Positions 7,499 through 15,876 of a stretch of 64,000 bases of DNA are shown piece by piece (the first letter of the stretch is position 1; each line of letters opens with the position of its first letter). Where the stretch lies: assembly GCF_001753205.1 (NCBI RefSeq), contig NZ_CP017560.1, forward strand, positions 2,356,001 through 2,420,000, written 5' to 3'. A program made the translations under genes and the position numbers. The notes beneath the pieces were generated by a model, which saw only the letters and a program-made list of their open reading frames with translations, was not told the origin of the DNA and searched no databases. The stretch is from Sporosarcina ureilytica. Its GTDB lineage: Bacteria > Bacillota > Bacilli > Bacillales_A > Planococcaceae.

Positions 7499-7945
7499 TT
7501 ATTTGGTCATCATTAATTCTTTCGTATCACGGCCTTTAAATGTTACTTTCAACTTCAAACTTTTATAGTCCATCACTTCAAACGCTTTTGCTGTTTCTTT
7601 TATCATATCCTCATCATCCATCTCAGCATCTAACTCAAGTTCCTTGAAAATCTGATCAAGCTTCTCCATCGCTTTATCTCCGTGTAGATAGACATTAGCA
7701 ATTTTATTTTCATAAACCGCTTCTGTTTTATCCACTTTTTCATCGTAATTGCCGATGAGGGCCTCTTTCATTTCAGATGTATCAAATGTGACGTTAAACA
7801 TTGTAAAACCATATTCTTCACCTAGTGATTCAGCTTTTTCATCTTCGTCCACTTTTTTTGTCACTATATTTCTATTTGTACAAGCAAATAGGAGTAAACC
7901 AGCGACAATTAATAGAAAGGTCAGCTGGAAAAATCGTTTATTCAA
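7499..7945 (-). CDS. YusW-like lipoprotein
   Basis: A 148-aa protein with a lipoprotein signal: KR, a hydrophobic stretch and the lipobox LLFAC with Cys at about residue 22. The mature part matches the YusW family: an opening strand FTMFNVTFDTSE, then IANVYLHGDKAMEKLDQIFKEL and DYKSLKLKVTFKG. It would be anchored on the outer face of the membrane. Function unknown. The start is followed immediately by NKRFF; a ribosome binding site AGAGGGG is present upstream. Monocistronic. Confidence 0.75.
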   Translation of the reverse strand: MNKRFFQLTFLLIVAGLLLFACTNRNIVTKKVDEDEKAESLGEEYGFTMFNVTFDTSEMKEALIGNYDEKVDKTEAVYENKIANVYLHGDKAMEKLDQIFKELELDAEMDDEDMIKETAKAFEVMDYKSLKLKVTFKGRDTKELMMTK

Positions 7946-8189
7946 TTATATCCCCTCTTCTTTCTTACTTATTGTTACTTTAACCGAAAGGGGCTCTGGA
8001 TATACGCAAAATCAAACTGGTGGAATTAAAAAAAGAGGTACCTCTGACTAATAACGGGTTCTCTACAGAATCACAGTCATTAAATAACACACGAAAAGGA
8101 ACGCATAATCGCATGTTATACCTTTAACTTTCCAATTGCCACACAAGAAACGCAGCATTATTAACGCACCCGTTAGCGAAAGAACTATA

Positions 8190-8420
8190 CTAAGTTAACT
8201 TTTTATAATCATTGTATGAACTTCGAACAACAAGAAAGACAATTAAACCAGTAAGAATAAATACGATTACTCCTTTTACAAGGTTTGGTTCGCCAAATAT
8301 CAAATGTAATACAGTTGCAAATGAAAATGGAACTCCTAACCAATCTAATACGGAAGGTATAATAAATAGCCCAATTAGAAAACTCAAAATCGAATATGAA
8401 ATATATTTTCTTTTGCTCAT
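8190..8420 (-). CDS. Small two-helix membrane protein, 76 aa
   Basis: Two predicted membrane helices (residues 7-27 and 49-66) separated by a loop containing DWLGVPFS and HLIFGEPNLVKG, then a charged tail SSYNDYKKLT. A GGGGGA site lies about 10 nt before the ATG at 8420. Not assigned to a family. Confidence 0.5.
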   Translation of the reverse strand: MSKRKYISYSILSFLIGLFIIPSVLDWLGVPFSFATVLHLIFGEPNLVKGVIVFILTGLIVFLVVRSSYNDYKKLT

Positions 8421-8592
8421 AAAGTCTAAATCCCCCTTTAATTAGTTAATCTAACCTAAGATCCTTATGCCGTTAAGCTGTCCCGTTAGTTTAAGAATAA
8501 TCTTTCACAAACTTTACATTCATTTTAACACAAATATTCTGAATATATAGTTGCGTTGTTTTATAAATATTATATGAAATTATAAAGAATGT

Positions 8593-8620
8593 AAAAAGCA
8601 CTGCAATTGCAGTGCTTTTT
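8593..8620. terminator. Perfect 28-bp palindromic hairpin
   Basis: AAAAAGCACTGCAATTGCAG continues to a perfect 28-bp dyad ending in CTTTTT, working as a terminator in either direction. It lies about 125 bp past the YtpB gene on the minus strand; the 8421-8744 gap otherwise holds only a 27-codon frame (8668-8748) and a stem-loop element at 8464-8495. Confidence 0.7.
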
Positions 8621-8744
8621 ACCGTTCTAATTTGGTGTTATTAAAGTTAAAGGTACTAAATACTATGTTATTTACTTGTTGGCAACTTTAAAGAGAACAC
8701 GATAACCTCCGACAGGTCACCTGGATTCTCAAAAAATGATACAT

Positions 8745-9845
8745 TCACCGATTGATTATTTCCGTCTTCTTTCCAAATGCAGGCAGCTTTTGTTGAACCC
8801 ATCTGTATGCCCTGCCGTTCCAATAGAAAAATCGGCTAATCATTCCACCTTGCTTCATCACTCTTTTCGCAAGTACTTTCACCGCTTTTTGTTCATTCAC
8901 TTTTCGATCAGATAAATACACCCCGAGTAAGCCCCGAACGATTAATTGATGGAATTGATTGTCCGGCAAATCCTTCGTACGCTGATCTGCTTCGTGCAAA
9001 AAATGGATAAGACGCATGGCCAGTTGCTCTTCATTTTCATAATAAAAACAAAAATTCAAATCGCCACCTATACGGTCTTCATCTTGGTCAATAAAATAGT
9101 CTAATAAAATGTGTAAACCTTGAATGTATGGGAAATAACCGTCGCGAATCATCTCTGCATGTACTGCTTTAAAGTCTGGGCGAAGTGCATACGAGACGAG
9201 ACAAAAGATTCCCAAAGTAGAACCAGAGCAAGCTGAAAACTCATACCAATTCATGGGCGGCAGAAATTCTTTTTGTTGCTCATACAATACAATTAGACGT
9301 TCTTCACGTTCATCTTTCCGTACATGCTTATGAATTTGCAAGTCACAATAATACTTACAAAGTTCCAACATATACGGTCGAATTGTTTCATAGTGAGGAA
9401 CGGAAACTAATACATCCTGGCAAGTTCTCATCAATTCCTCTAAATAACCAGCATCGTCTTGGTCTTTCCTGAAACGATAATAATCCTGAGGAGGCGCATC
9501 AACAGTTAACGCATCTGTCATTGATTCATGCAATGCAGCAAAATCATTCGGATCTAAAGATGTACTCCGGTCACATAAATTGTCTAAGTAATCGCTAATT
9601 GTTTGGTAGGCGACAATAAATCTGATTGCTTCCCTTTTTTTGCCCAGAGCAGTAAGTGCCATAATTGAACCGCCTTCACAGTGAAAGGTTTTCTGCTCAA
9701 TACTGGCTAATGCTTGTTGTCTTAGTTCATCATTTGGAATTTCTTCTGCCCGCTTTTTCCAGTAGCGCAACTCTTCGTGGACAGCCGGCATAATATTTCG
9801 ATACACTTTATCCATTAATGTAATCGGATGACTCGGTATTTTCAT
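8745..9845 (-). CDS. ytpB: Tetraprenyl-beta-curcumene synthase (DUF2600)
   Basis: A 366-aa all-helical protein matching B. subtilis YtpB along its length. It cyclises tetraprenyl diphosphate (C35) to tetraprenyl-beta-curcumene in sesquarterpene synthesis. Visible features are the Asp-rich segment QTISDYLDNLCDR (about residues 81-93), the FHCEGGSIMAL motif near 54-64 and a second acidic stretch LLDYFIDQDEDRIGGD (about 246-261). The ATG at 9845 has GGGG eight nt upstream. The gene is single; no prenyl transferase or cyclase lies in the window. A membrane-associated lipid product would be expected. Confidence 0.9.
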   Translation of the reverse strand: MKIPSHPITLMDKVYRNIMPAVHEELRYWKKRAEEIPNDELRQQALASIEQKTFHCEGGSIMALTALGKKREAIRFIVAYQTISDYLDNLCDRSTSLDPNDFAALHESMTDALTVDAPPQDYYRFRKDQDDAGYLEELMRTCQDVLVSVPHYETIRPYMLELCKYYCDLQIHKHVRKDEREERLIVLYEQQKEFLPPMNWYEFSACSGSTLGIFCLVSYALRPDFKAVHAEMIRDGYFPYIQGLHILLDYFIDQDEDRIGGDLNFCFYYENEEQLAMRLIHFLHEADQRTKDLPDNQFHQLIVRGLLGVYLSDRKVNEQKAVKVLAKRVMKQGGMISRFFYWNGRAYRWVQQKLPAFGKKTEIINR

Positions 9846-9941
9846 TTCTCATACCCCATTTCCCAAATACTCCCAATGGCTTTCTTTTATCATTAATTGC
9901 TTACAAATATCTACAATTGATATAATAAATCACAATACTAT

Positions 9942-10161
9942 GTTGATTTCCGTTCCAGGCGCACGCTTTCCGTGGGGCGGGCGGTGAGCCAATCGCAAAA
10001 CGAAGATTGCGATTTGCCTTATTTCTGTGGTTTTTGCAGAAATTAAGGCATCCTCTTGGATATACCTGCTCCCAAACGCTTCGCTTTTCGGTCGCAAAAG
10101 CCGTTCTTCGTTACGGCTTTCGCTAATCCCACAGGAGTCGGCGCCTTCCTCTCCAATCAAC
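9942..10161. repeat. 220-bp dispersed element with inverted ends
   Basis: The left end GTTGATTTCCGTTCCAGGCG pairs with the complement of the right end (GTTGATTGGAGAGGAAGGCG). Inside, GGGGCGGGCGGTGAGCC on the left and CCCACAGGAGTC on the right match a repeat I know from many Bacillaceae genomes, which usually occurs as scattered intergenic copies of about this size. It is much richer in GC than its surroundings. The middle holds extra hairpins (GCCTTATTTCTG / CAGAAATTAAGGC). Open frames across it are not real genes. Confidence 0.75.
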
Positions 10162-10234
10162 GGAGATACCTGCATAATGACAGCGAGCAATAAAAGGAAG
10201 AAGCACACTTAAAGCAATTATGAAATTAATTCAA

Positions 10235-10993
10235 TTACCAAAAATTAATCTCAAGCAAAATCGGACAATGGTCACTTCCCATAATTTCCGAATGGATTGC
10301 CGCATCATTCAACTTCGGTTCCAATCGTTTAGACGTGATAAAATAATCTATCCGCCATCCAATGTTTCGCTCCCGGACTTTATTCATATACGACCACCAT
10401 GTATAAGCCCCTTCTTGCTCTGGATAGAAATAACGAAACGTATCCGTAAACCCTGCCTCTAGCAACTTTGTCATTCGGCCTCGCTCTTCATAAGTAAATC
10501 CTGAATTCCCAATATTAGACTTCACATTTCGAATATCAATTTCTTCATGCGCTACATTTAAGTCTCCGCAATAAATGACGGGCTTCTTTTCATCTAGCGA
10601 CTTCAAATACGTAAACATTTTTTCTTCCCATTCTAGACGGTAAGGGAGTCTTGCTAAACTTCTCTGCGCATTTGGCGTATATACGTTTACCAAATAAAAC
10701 TCCGGAAACTCCAGTGTCAATATACGTCCTTCTTCTTCTGTTTCTTCATCCCCTACACCATAATGCACAGACAAAGGCTCTTCTTTCGTAAATACAGCTG
10801 TTCCAGAATATCCTTTCTTCACTGCATAATTCCAATATTGATAATACCCTTCTAGGTCAAAGTCGATTTGTCCTTCTTGCAATTTGATTTCCTGGACAGA
10901 AAAGATATCTGCATCGACTGCTTTAAAATAATCTAAAAAACCTTTACGAACACAAGCCCGTAACCCGTTCACATTCCACGATACTAATTTCAA
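10235..10993 (-). CDS. exoA: Exodeoxyribonuclease III / AP endonuclease
   Basis: A 252-aa ExoIII-family enzyme for base-excision repair: it cuts 5' of abasic sites and has 3' exonuclease and phosphatase activity. Motifs in order: KLVSWNVNGLRA (Asn7), FSVQEIKLQ (catalytic Glu about 36), NVYTPNAQ, YCGDLNVAHEEIDI (Asp/Asn about 142-146), TDTFRYFYP, RIDYFITSKRL and GSDHCPILLEI (Asp-His pair about 242-243). All catalytic residues are present. Length is normal. The TTG start at 10993 follows GAGAGG by 8 nt. Single gene. Confidence 0.95.
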   Translation of the reverse strand: MKLVSWNVNGLRACVRKGFLDYFKAVDADIFSVQEIKLQEGQIDFDLEGYYQYWNYAVKKGYSGTAVFTKEEPLSVHYGVGDEETEEEGRILTLEFPEFYLVNVYTPNAQRSLARLPYRLEWEEKMFTYLKSLDEKKPVIYCGDLNVAHEEIDIRNVKSNIGNSGFTYEERGRMTKLLEAGFTDTFRYFYPEQEGAYTWWSYMNKVRERNIGWRIDYFITSKRLEPKLNDAAIHSEIMGSDHCPILLEINFW

Positions 10994-11061
10994 TCTAAAT
11001 ACCTCTCCTTCTCTTACGCTAGCACTAGTTTATCAAATTAACGAAGGAGCTATGTCGATTT

Positions 11062-11499
11062 CTATTTCCGCACCATTACTTTGTGCGGGCCGATCCCTTC
11101 AATCTCAAATTCTTCTCCGTAAATAGCGAGTCCAAGTTTTTTATAAAAACCAATTGCATTTTTTCTAGCATTACACCACCAAATCGAAGTACTTCGTTCA
11201 CGTAAAAGTGCTTCCGCTGCGTGAATAAGTTGTGCGCCAATCTGCATACCTCGATAACCCGGTAATGTCGCCATGCCTCGCAGACGATACTGTTTTTCCT
11301 CCTGAAAGTCTTCAAATGCTTCTTCGTAAAATGATGCAATGCCCACTAATTTATTGTCCACAAATGCACCTAAGTGAAAAGTCATCTCATCATGATCACC
11401 TGGATAGTCACATGTCTCAATGCCTTGATTCGGCCGCAAAACAGGATGTCGAACGGCATATGTTTCTTTTGCTTGAATTTCTCGTACTTTAATTTTCAC
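11062..11499 (-). CDS. GNAT family N-acetyltransferase
   Basis: A 145-aa protein of the ElaA/YitI-like GNAT subgroup. It begins MKIKVREIQAKETYAVRHPV with RPNQGIETCDYPGDHDE, then LRGMATLPGYRGMQIGAQLI carrying the acetyl-CoA loop (R-G-M-x-I-G), and SIWWCNARKNAIGFYKKLGL. The WCNAR-x5-FY pattern is characteristic of this subgroup. The GTG at 11499 has AGAGGTG six nt upstream; an in-frame GTG at 11508 overlaps that site. Substrate unknown. Confidence 0.85.
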   Translation of the reverse strand: MKIKVREIQAKETYAVRHPVLRPNQGIETCDYPGDHDEMTFHLGAFVDNKLVGIASFYEEAFEDFQEEKQYRLRGMATLPGYRGMQIGAQLIHAAEALLRERSTSIWWCNARKNAIGFYKKLGLAIYGEEFEIEGIGPHKVMVRK

Positions 11500-11631
11500 G
11501 GAATACACCTCTAACTATAATTTTCACAAGAATTTTCTGACTCACTCTACTTTATCATAATAGGAGAAATGTCGTCCGTCTGAAAAGTACACTTCTATAA
11601 GAATTCATGAACCGTGCTAACAAATTTGAGC

Positions 11632-11660
11632 ATAAAAAAAAGACCCACATGGGGTCTTTT
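11632..11660 (-). terminator. Terminator after the cold-shock gene
   Basis: On the minus strand AAAGACCCCATGTGGGTCTT is followed by a run of T residues. Confidence 0.8.
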
Positions 11661-11671
11661 TCTAGCTATTA

Positions 11672-11872
11672 TTAAGCTTTTTGAACGTTTGCAGCTTGTA
11701 GGCCACGTTGTCCTTCTTCAATTTCAAACGTTACACTTTGACCTTCGTCTAAAGATTTGAAACCTTCGCTTTGGATTGCTGAGAAATGTACGAATACGTC
11801 TTCTCCCGCTTCACGCTCGATAAATCCAAAACCTTTTTCTGCATTAAACCACTTAACTGTACCTTGTTCCAT
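11672..11872 (-). CDS. Cold-shock protein (CspA/CspB family)
   Basis: A 66-aa single OB-fold RNA chaperone. RNP1 is KGFGFIE (residues 14-20) and RNP2 is DVFVHFSA (residues 26-33); the ending GLQAANVQK is typical. It melts RNA secondary structure during cold and growth. The ATG has AGGAGG about 9 nt upstream, and a perfect 7-bp hairpin sits directly before that site (11888-11904). Single gene with its own terminator. Which paralogue (cspB, C or D) cannot be decided here. Confidence 0.95.
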   Translation of the reverse strand: MEQGTVKWFNAEKGFGFIEREAGEDVFVHFSAIQSEGFKSLDEGQSVTFEIEEGQRGLQAANVQKA

Positions 11873-11887
11873 TGTTGTTGCCTCCTA

Positions 11888-11904
11888 GTGTGGATATTCC
11901 ACAC
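11888..11904 (-). promoter_or_regulatory. Leader hairpin next to the csp ribosome binding site
   Basis: GTGTGGA-TAT-TCCACAC, a perfect 7-bp stem with a 3-nt loop, ends one base before the AGGAGG of the cold-shock gene. A temperature-sensitive structure is possible. Confidence 0.4.
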
Positions 11905-12057
11905 AATATGTTACTATCTTTGTTCAAGACCTTAGACGAAAAACAAAATCTCAAGTTGAAAACGAACAAAAATAACTCTTATATAGAATAACAGACATAT
12001 GATCAAATAGCAAGCAAATAGTGAAATTTTATTTACAATGAAATATTACAAGCCATC

Positions 12058-12873
12058 TCAAATGATAAATTGTGTAAACCATGCAATATATTTCGCTCCA
12101 GGAATAAAGAATACCTGCGCCAACAATGTCCCCAATAACCTTGACGAAACCATCATCAATGAAATATTTTTTAGTTTTTGATAACTGCCTCTTCCATTCA
12201 CGACCTCATCAGCAACTACAGAAACTTTAGGATCAACAAAAATAACTAACAGGATTGTTGCCATGCCATTTATTAAACCTGATGCCATAATCGCAGTCGA
12301 AGCACGTTCAGGTGCGAGTAATGCTGCATATAAAGCGGATAACACGCCAATTGTATAGATTGCTGTTATTACCATATTCACGAAAAACAATCTTATTGGC
12401 ATATCTTTTATTTTAGTGTCTTTTAGGTATGAAAACTTAGGCAAATTGAAATGAGTTATGCCTCGTTTTATGTACTGTAAGGAAAATAACCTTTTAAATA
12501 AAGAAGGAACAGAACCCTTTTCTTCAGATAAATGAATAATAGCCCTTGAAAATAGGGCTATAAAAGTGGGGAGTAAAAGCATGCCGAAAATTGTCCCTAC
12601 TGTTGATGCACCTATAAGAAAGCGAAATTGTGTCGCAACAAACTCCTGAGCATTACTACTCGGTGCAGCATCTATTAAACTGCCCGTAAAAGGTTGCTGC
12701 ATCATATTTGCTAATCTTGAAATCATCACCAATATATTAAAGAGAGATAAAGCTGAAGCAATCATCTTTACTCTTGCACCTGATAATCTTACAGCATAAG
12801 CGAGTGTCTCGATTGAGTGAATGATAAAAATAAAAATGGCTATATATATTAATTTTGCAGTAACAATATCCAA
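12058..12873 (-). CDS. amj: Lipid II flippase Amj (DUF2837)
   Basis: A 271-aa polytopic membrane protein matching B. subtilis Amj (YdaH), which moves lipid II across the membrane and can replace MurJ under envelope stress. It shows about six to eight membrane helices, the opening HSIETLAYAVRLSGARVKMI, FNILVMISRLANMMQQPFTG, QFRFLIGASTVGTIFGMLLLP and the DPKVSVVADEVVNGRG loop. In B. subtilis the gene is under sigma-M; no sigma-M promoter was confirmed here. The TTG start follows AGAAGGTAG. Single gene; length as in the family. Confidence 0.9.
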   Translation of the reverse strand: MDIVTAKLIYIAIFIFIIHSIETLAYAVRLSGARVKMIASALSLFNILVMISRLANMMQQPFTGSLIDAAPSSNAQEFVATQFRFLIGASTVGTIFGMLLLPTFIALFSRAIIHLSEEKGSVPSLFKRLFSLQYIKRGITHFNLPKFSYLKDTKIKDMPIRLFFVNMVITAIYTIGVLSALYAALLAPERASTAIMASGLINGMATILLVIFVDPKVSVVADEVVNGRGSYQKLKNISLMMVSSRLLGTLLAQVFFIPGAKYIAWFTQFII

Positions 12874-12977
12874 TACAAACTACCTTCTTAATAATAAATT
12901 TTGTTATTACAGTTGTACGTGAGTATTTGAAAGCCTACCTCCATAACGATCCGGCCCGATTATGATACAAACAAAAC

Positions 12978-13181
12978 TTAATTTGGGGATTTTCGTTTAA
13001 TGATACGGTTACCAATAAGTGCTATTAAGAACCCAACTACGATTGGCAAGAAAGCTATCTCGATATTTGAAGATGAATGTTTAAATCTGAGAATTTCTAT
13101 ATCAGCAATTGAGCCTATTATATAAAGCATTATCATTGTTCCAAGTGAAGCAATTAACAGCATCCAATAGGATTTATCCAA
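12978..13181 (-). CDS. Small two-helix membrane protein, 67 aa
   Basis: Two predicted membrane helices (about residues 5-24 and 42-59), a short linker ILRFKHSSSNIEIAF and a basic tail RIIKRKSPN. The TTG start at 13181 has GGGGGGA six nt upstream, so translation is likely. No family recognised. Confidence 0.5.
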   Translation of the reverse strand: MDKSYWMLLIASLGTMIMLYIIGSIADIEILRFKHSSSNIEIAFLPIVVGFLIALIGNRIIKRKSPN

Positions 13182-13239
13182 TTAAATCCCCCCTATTGTT
13201 TAAATTTTTGTTTAGTTAAATGGTGAATAAACGAATACG

Positions 13240-13272
13240 TTATTCGGTTAACAGCGCCCGTTAGTCGAATAA
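13240..13272. repeat. Stem-loop element with AGCGCCC core
   Basis: TTATTCG-G-TTAAC-agcgccc-GTTAG-T-CGAATAA forms a 12-bp interrupted stem at the end of the Nudix gene, whose stop codon lies inside. Related elements are at 311-336, 8159-8180 and 8464-8495. Confidence 0.55.
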
Positions 13273-13695
13273 GGATTTAGATTGGATTTCATTCGTTATG
13301 TAAGTAATAAGAAAACCCCTATCTTCGGGAAAGGTTAATTCTAAATCCTTTATTTCATCTAAGGTTTTCCAAGAAATATCATAGATAAGTTTATCCGGGT
13401 CTTGAAAATTTATTTCTCCACCTACAATCTTCACTAAAAAATAATGAGCTTCAACGTGTAGATTAAGATGTTCATGAGTCATTCTTTTAACCTTAATTTT
13501 TTCTTCGATTTCGGTTGTATATCCTGTTTCTTCTCTAATTTCTCTAATACAACACTCTTCGAATGTCTCGTCGAGTTCTTTTCCACCTGATGGAATTGAC
13601 CACGTTTTTTCCTCTTCAGGTTTTCCTTGCAGAACCATTAACAATTGACCTTTTTCATTAACACATACACCTGAAGAACCAAACCACTTTTGCAC
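13261..13695 (-). CDS. Nudix hydrolase
   Basis: A 144-aa protein with a complete Nudix box (GGKELDETFEECCIREIREE followed by TGY, residues about 37-59), so it should hydrolyse a nucleoside diphosphate linked to another group with Mg2+. The strand SGVCVNEKGQLLMVLQ precedes it and HLNLHVEAHYFLVKIVGGEI follows. Substrate unknown (MutT-like or other). The GTG start at 13695 has AGGTG seven nt upstream. Its stop codon falls in a dispersed stem-loop element. Confidence 0.85.
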   Translation of the reverse strand: MQKWFGSSGVCVNEKGQLLMVLQGKPEEEKTWSIPSGGKELDETFEECCIREIREETGYTTEIEEKIKVKRMTHEHLNLHVEAHYFLVKIVGGEINFQDPDKLIYDISWKTLDEIKDLELTFPEDRGFLITYITNEIQSKSLFD

Positions 13696-13802
13696 TTTAT
13701 AGCACCTTCTTTTTGAAAATCTATTTTAAAAAGAATCCTCTACCTCTTTAACATAGTTCCTACTTAATCTAAATAGCCCGACTCTAACATAGCTGTGTTC
13801 TA

Positions 13803-14105
13803 TTACTGTACATACTCTACTCCATTTTCTACGAAAGACTCCAAGATAATTTCATTTCTACTTTTGTAATAATAATACGTTCTATCATCGTTTTTTAGTT
13901 TAATACTAATCATCCACTTTTTATCTCCTGCTAAATTTGCAATAAAGGGTTCACTGGCAACAATATCATCTTTGGAAATGTTTTTTTCTGTAGTCAAATA
14001 TTCCAAAACACTCTTTTCAACGTCCGACTTTTTATATTGTATATATCCAAAGCCAATCCCTACGAAGATGATTACTAATGAAAGGATAATTCCTGTTTTC
14101 TTCAC
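13803..14105 (-). CDS. DUF3139 membrane-anchored protein
   Basis: A 100-aa protein with one N-terminal membrane helix (residues 4-22), then the DUF3139 body: YKKSDVEKSVLEYLTTEKNI, KDDIVASEPF, KWMISIKLKNDDRTYYYYKS. It is probably anchored with its small domain outside. Function unknown. The GTG start has GAGGT about 7 nt upstream. Confidence 0.75.
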   Translation of the reverse strand: MKKTGIILSLVIIFVGIGFGYIQYKKSDVEKSVLEYLTTEKNISKDDIVASEPFIANLAGDKKWMISIKLKNDDRTYYYYKSRNEIILESFVENGVEYVQ

Positions 14106-14238
14106 ATTGAAGACCTCATTCCTTTATTTCCACCCCTACTCCTTTGTTAATTGGGTGCACATGTTCCCGATTGCTTTATATCAAATGGTTTAAATCGTTT
14201 ATTGCAGTTTTAGAAGGTCTGCTATAATCTTGGCTTAA

Positions 14239-14263
14239 AACAGGATTGCTTCAATCTCCTGTT
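14239..14263 (-). terminator. Hairpin, probable terminator of the 14376 gene
   Basis: The minus strand reads AACAGGA(G)ATTG-aag-CAATCCTGTT followed by TTAAG, about 110 bp past the stop codon; the T tail is short. Confidence 0.45.
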
Positions 14264-14375
14264 CTTCAATTCTGTAATAAATGAAACCTATCCATATAAA
14301 GGATGCGCGCCATTTAGGGATTATGATTATCTTACTAATTTACCTGCATTCATTCACACTTTGTCATTGCCATGA

Positions 14376-14759
14376 CTAATTAACATTTAATGTTTTATTA
14401 TTCTGAATTGTGAAATCTCCATATTTTCTAGAAAGAACTGCTGTTTTAACGGCATTTTCCCTATCAGCAAAAACTAATAAAAATCGGTCATCAAGTACAT
14501 CAATGCCTCCGTTGTCACCTTTAAATCGAATATCCATCGAATCCTCAATTATCTCATTTGTTGTATAAGGACCAAATACCTCGACGGCATCCCATTCAAA
14601 CACCGTCATTGTTGTTAAATCAATTTGCTTTGCCCCTTGCGCTAACGTGGAGTGTATTTCCTTACTTAGAATCGTATCCTGATTCGCTCGATTCCCCCAA
14701 AAAACAGCACTTATAATGACAATCGTAAGCATTAATGCTATCAAAACTATTTTGCGCAT
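14376..14759 (-). CDS. Exported hypothetical protein, 127 aa
   Basis: An N-terminal hydrophobic segment (residues 3-21) acts as signal or anchor. The mature part has the pattern MTVFEWDAVEVFGPYTTNEI, then FLLVFADRENAVKTAVLSRK and YGDFT, seen in small uncharacterised exported proteins of Bacilli and other bacteria. The ATG follows GGGGAG by 7 nt. Function unknown. Confidence 0.6.
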   Translation of the reverse strand: MRKIVLIALMLTIVIISAVFWGNRANQDTILSKEIHSTLAQGAKQIDLTTMTVFEWDAVEVFGPYTTNEIIEDSMDIRFKGDNGGIDVLDDRFLLVFADRENAVKTAVLSRKYGDFTIQNNKTLNVN

Positions 14760-14898
14760 CTCGTTACTCCCCTACTTCTTCTACTATATATAACCTATCA
14801 ATCCTGAAAAATTTAAACAAGAATCTGGCTCGATTCTAGCACAGCCGTGTCAATTAATGCGCCTGATCTACAGAACGGATGACTCTTATGTAGAACTT

Positions 14899-15540
14899 TT
14901 AACCGTTATGTTCTTCAATTATCCGCATTGCTATGCCCGTTAACTCGTCATGTTCAGTGAAACGTTCGTTGAGCATATCCGTAAGAATATGTTTTAGGAA
15001 GTATTCTACACAGTTCATACCTTGAAATAACAATATTGTCCTTAATGCTTCTTCGTAGATTTCTATAAACAATGGCTCAGGATTCCCCTTTTGAATCTCA
15101 CCAAATGCTTCATAAAGCAAATCAATTTTATCCGCAACAGATAAAATGCGCCCCTCCAATGTTTCATCCTTACCTTCTTTAAATCGCTCCAAATAAATGG
15201 CTTGAAACTCAGATGGAATTTCCTTTTCTACAAACTTTCTTGTCATTTCTTCTTCTACTTCATTGAATAGTTGCTTCAATTCTTTTGAAGCATACTTTAC
15301 AGGTGTCTTTATATCTCCTGTAAAAAGTTCCGCGTAATCATGGTTCAATGCCTTTTCATATAGGATTCTCCAATCCACTTTCTGTCCAGACTTCTCTTCG
15401 ACCGTTCCAAGAAACTGCGCAATTTTTGTCACCTTAAATGAATGACTGGCAACGGAATGCTCCTGATATTTGAACTTTCCTGGGCAACGAATAATTTGTT
15501 CTAAATCAGATAAGCTCTTAAAGTATTGATGTACACCCAT
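14899..15540 (-). CDS. HD-domain 5'-deoxynucleotidase, YfbR-like
   Basis: A 213-aa HD-superfamily phosphohydrolase. Metal ligands are visible in YQEHSVASHSFKVT (His about 27-33), LNHDYAELFTGDIKTPVKYA (His-Asp pair with the Glu and the TGD-x-x-TPVKY signature of YfbR) and SVADKIDLLYEA. E. coli YfbR hydrolyses deoxyribonucleoside 5'-monophosphates. The ATG at 15540 (MGVHQYF) has AAAGGTG nine nt upstream; a longer in-frame start has none. Single gene. Confidence 0.8.
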   Translation of the reverse strand: MGVHQYFKSLSDLEQIIRCPGKFKYQEHSVASHSFKVTKIAQFLGTVEEKSGQKVDWRILYEKALNHDYAELFTGDIKTPVKYASKELKQLFNEVEEEMTRKFVEKEIPSEFQAIYLERFKEGKDETLEGRILSVADKIDLLYEAFGEIQKGNPEPLFIEIYEEALRTILLFQGMNCVEYFLKHILTDMLNERFTEHDELTGIAMRIIEEHNG

Positions 15541-15780
15541 CCTATTCAGCACCTTTCTATATTCATTGAGGGTTATCGTATACAACGGAAAACAATTCAT
15601 GCTTTTTGATCAAGGCTGTGTCCGTCTTATGCAATAGCTATCAATACTTTCTTTCCCTTATTTTGATCAAATTATGCAGAAAAGGGAGTAATATTCATTT
15701 CATTGTACATTACATTTATCGTTATACAAACACTTCATTATTTTCGAACTGTTTCGCGTCTATAAACTCCTAATTCTTAC

Positions 15781-15818
15781 TATAAAAAATAAGGATACAA
15801 ACTGAATGTTTGTACCCC
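15781..15818 (-). terminator. Terminator after the LysM/propeller gene
   Basis: The minus strand reads GGTACAAAC-ATTCA-GTTTGTATCC, a 9-bp stem, followed by TTATTTTTTA. The rest of the 15541-15876 gap shows nothing clear. Confidence 0.7.
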
Positions 15819-15876
15819 AATTAATCTATATGATTGTGTTCTTACTCCAAACTTAACCCGTTCTTTCTAAAAAATA

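Noticed and set aside
8668..8748. 27-codon frame (VNVSFFENPGDLSEVIVFSL...) overlapping the ytpB stop
   Set aside because: Reads like protein but is too short, has no separate ribosome binding site and could be a chance or decayed tail.
9930..10208. Open frame of 92 codons on the minus strand across the 220-bp element
   Set aside because: It lies over the dispersed repeat, has odd GC-rich codon use and no ribosome binding site.
14215..14232. TATAAT on the plus strand with a TTGCAG 15 bp upstream
   Set aside because: Spacing is short and nothing recognisable lies downstream on that strand.
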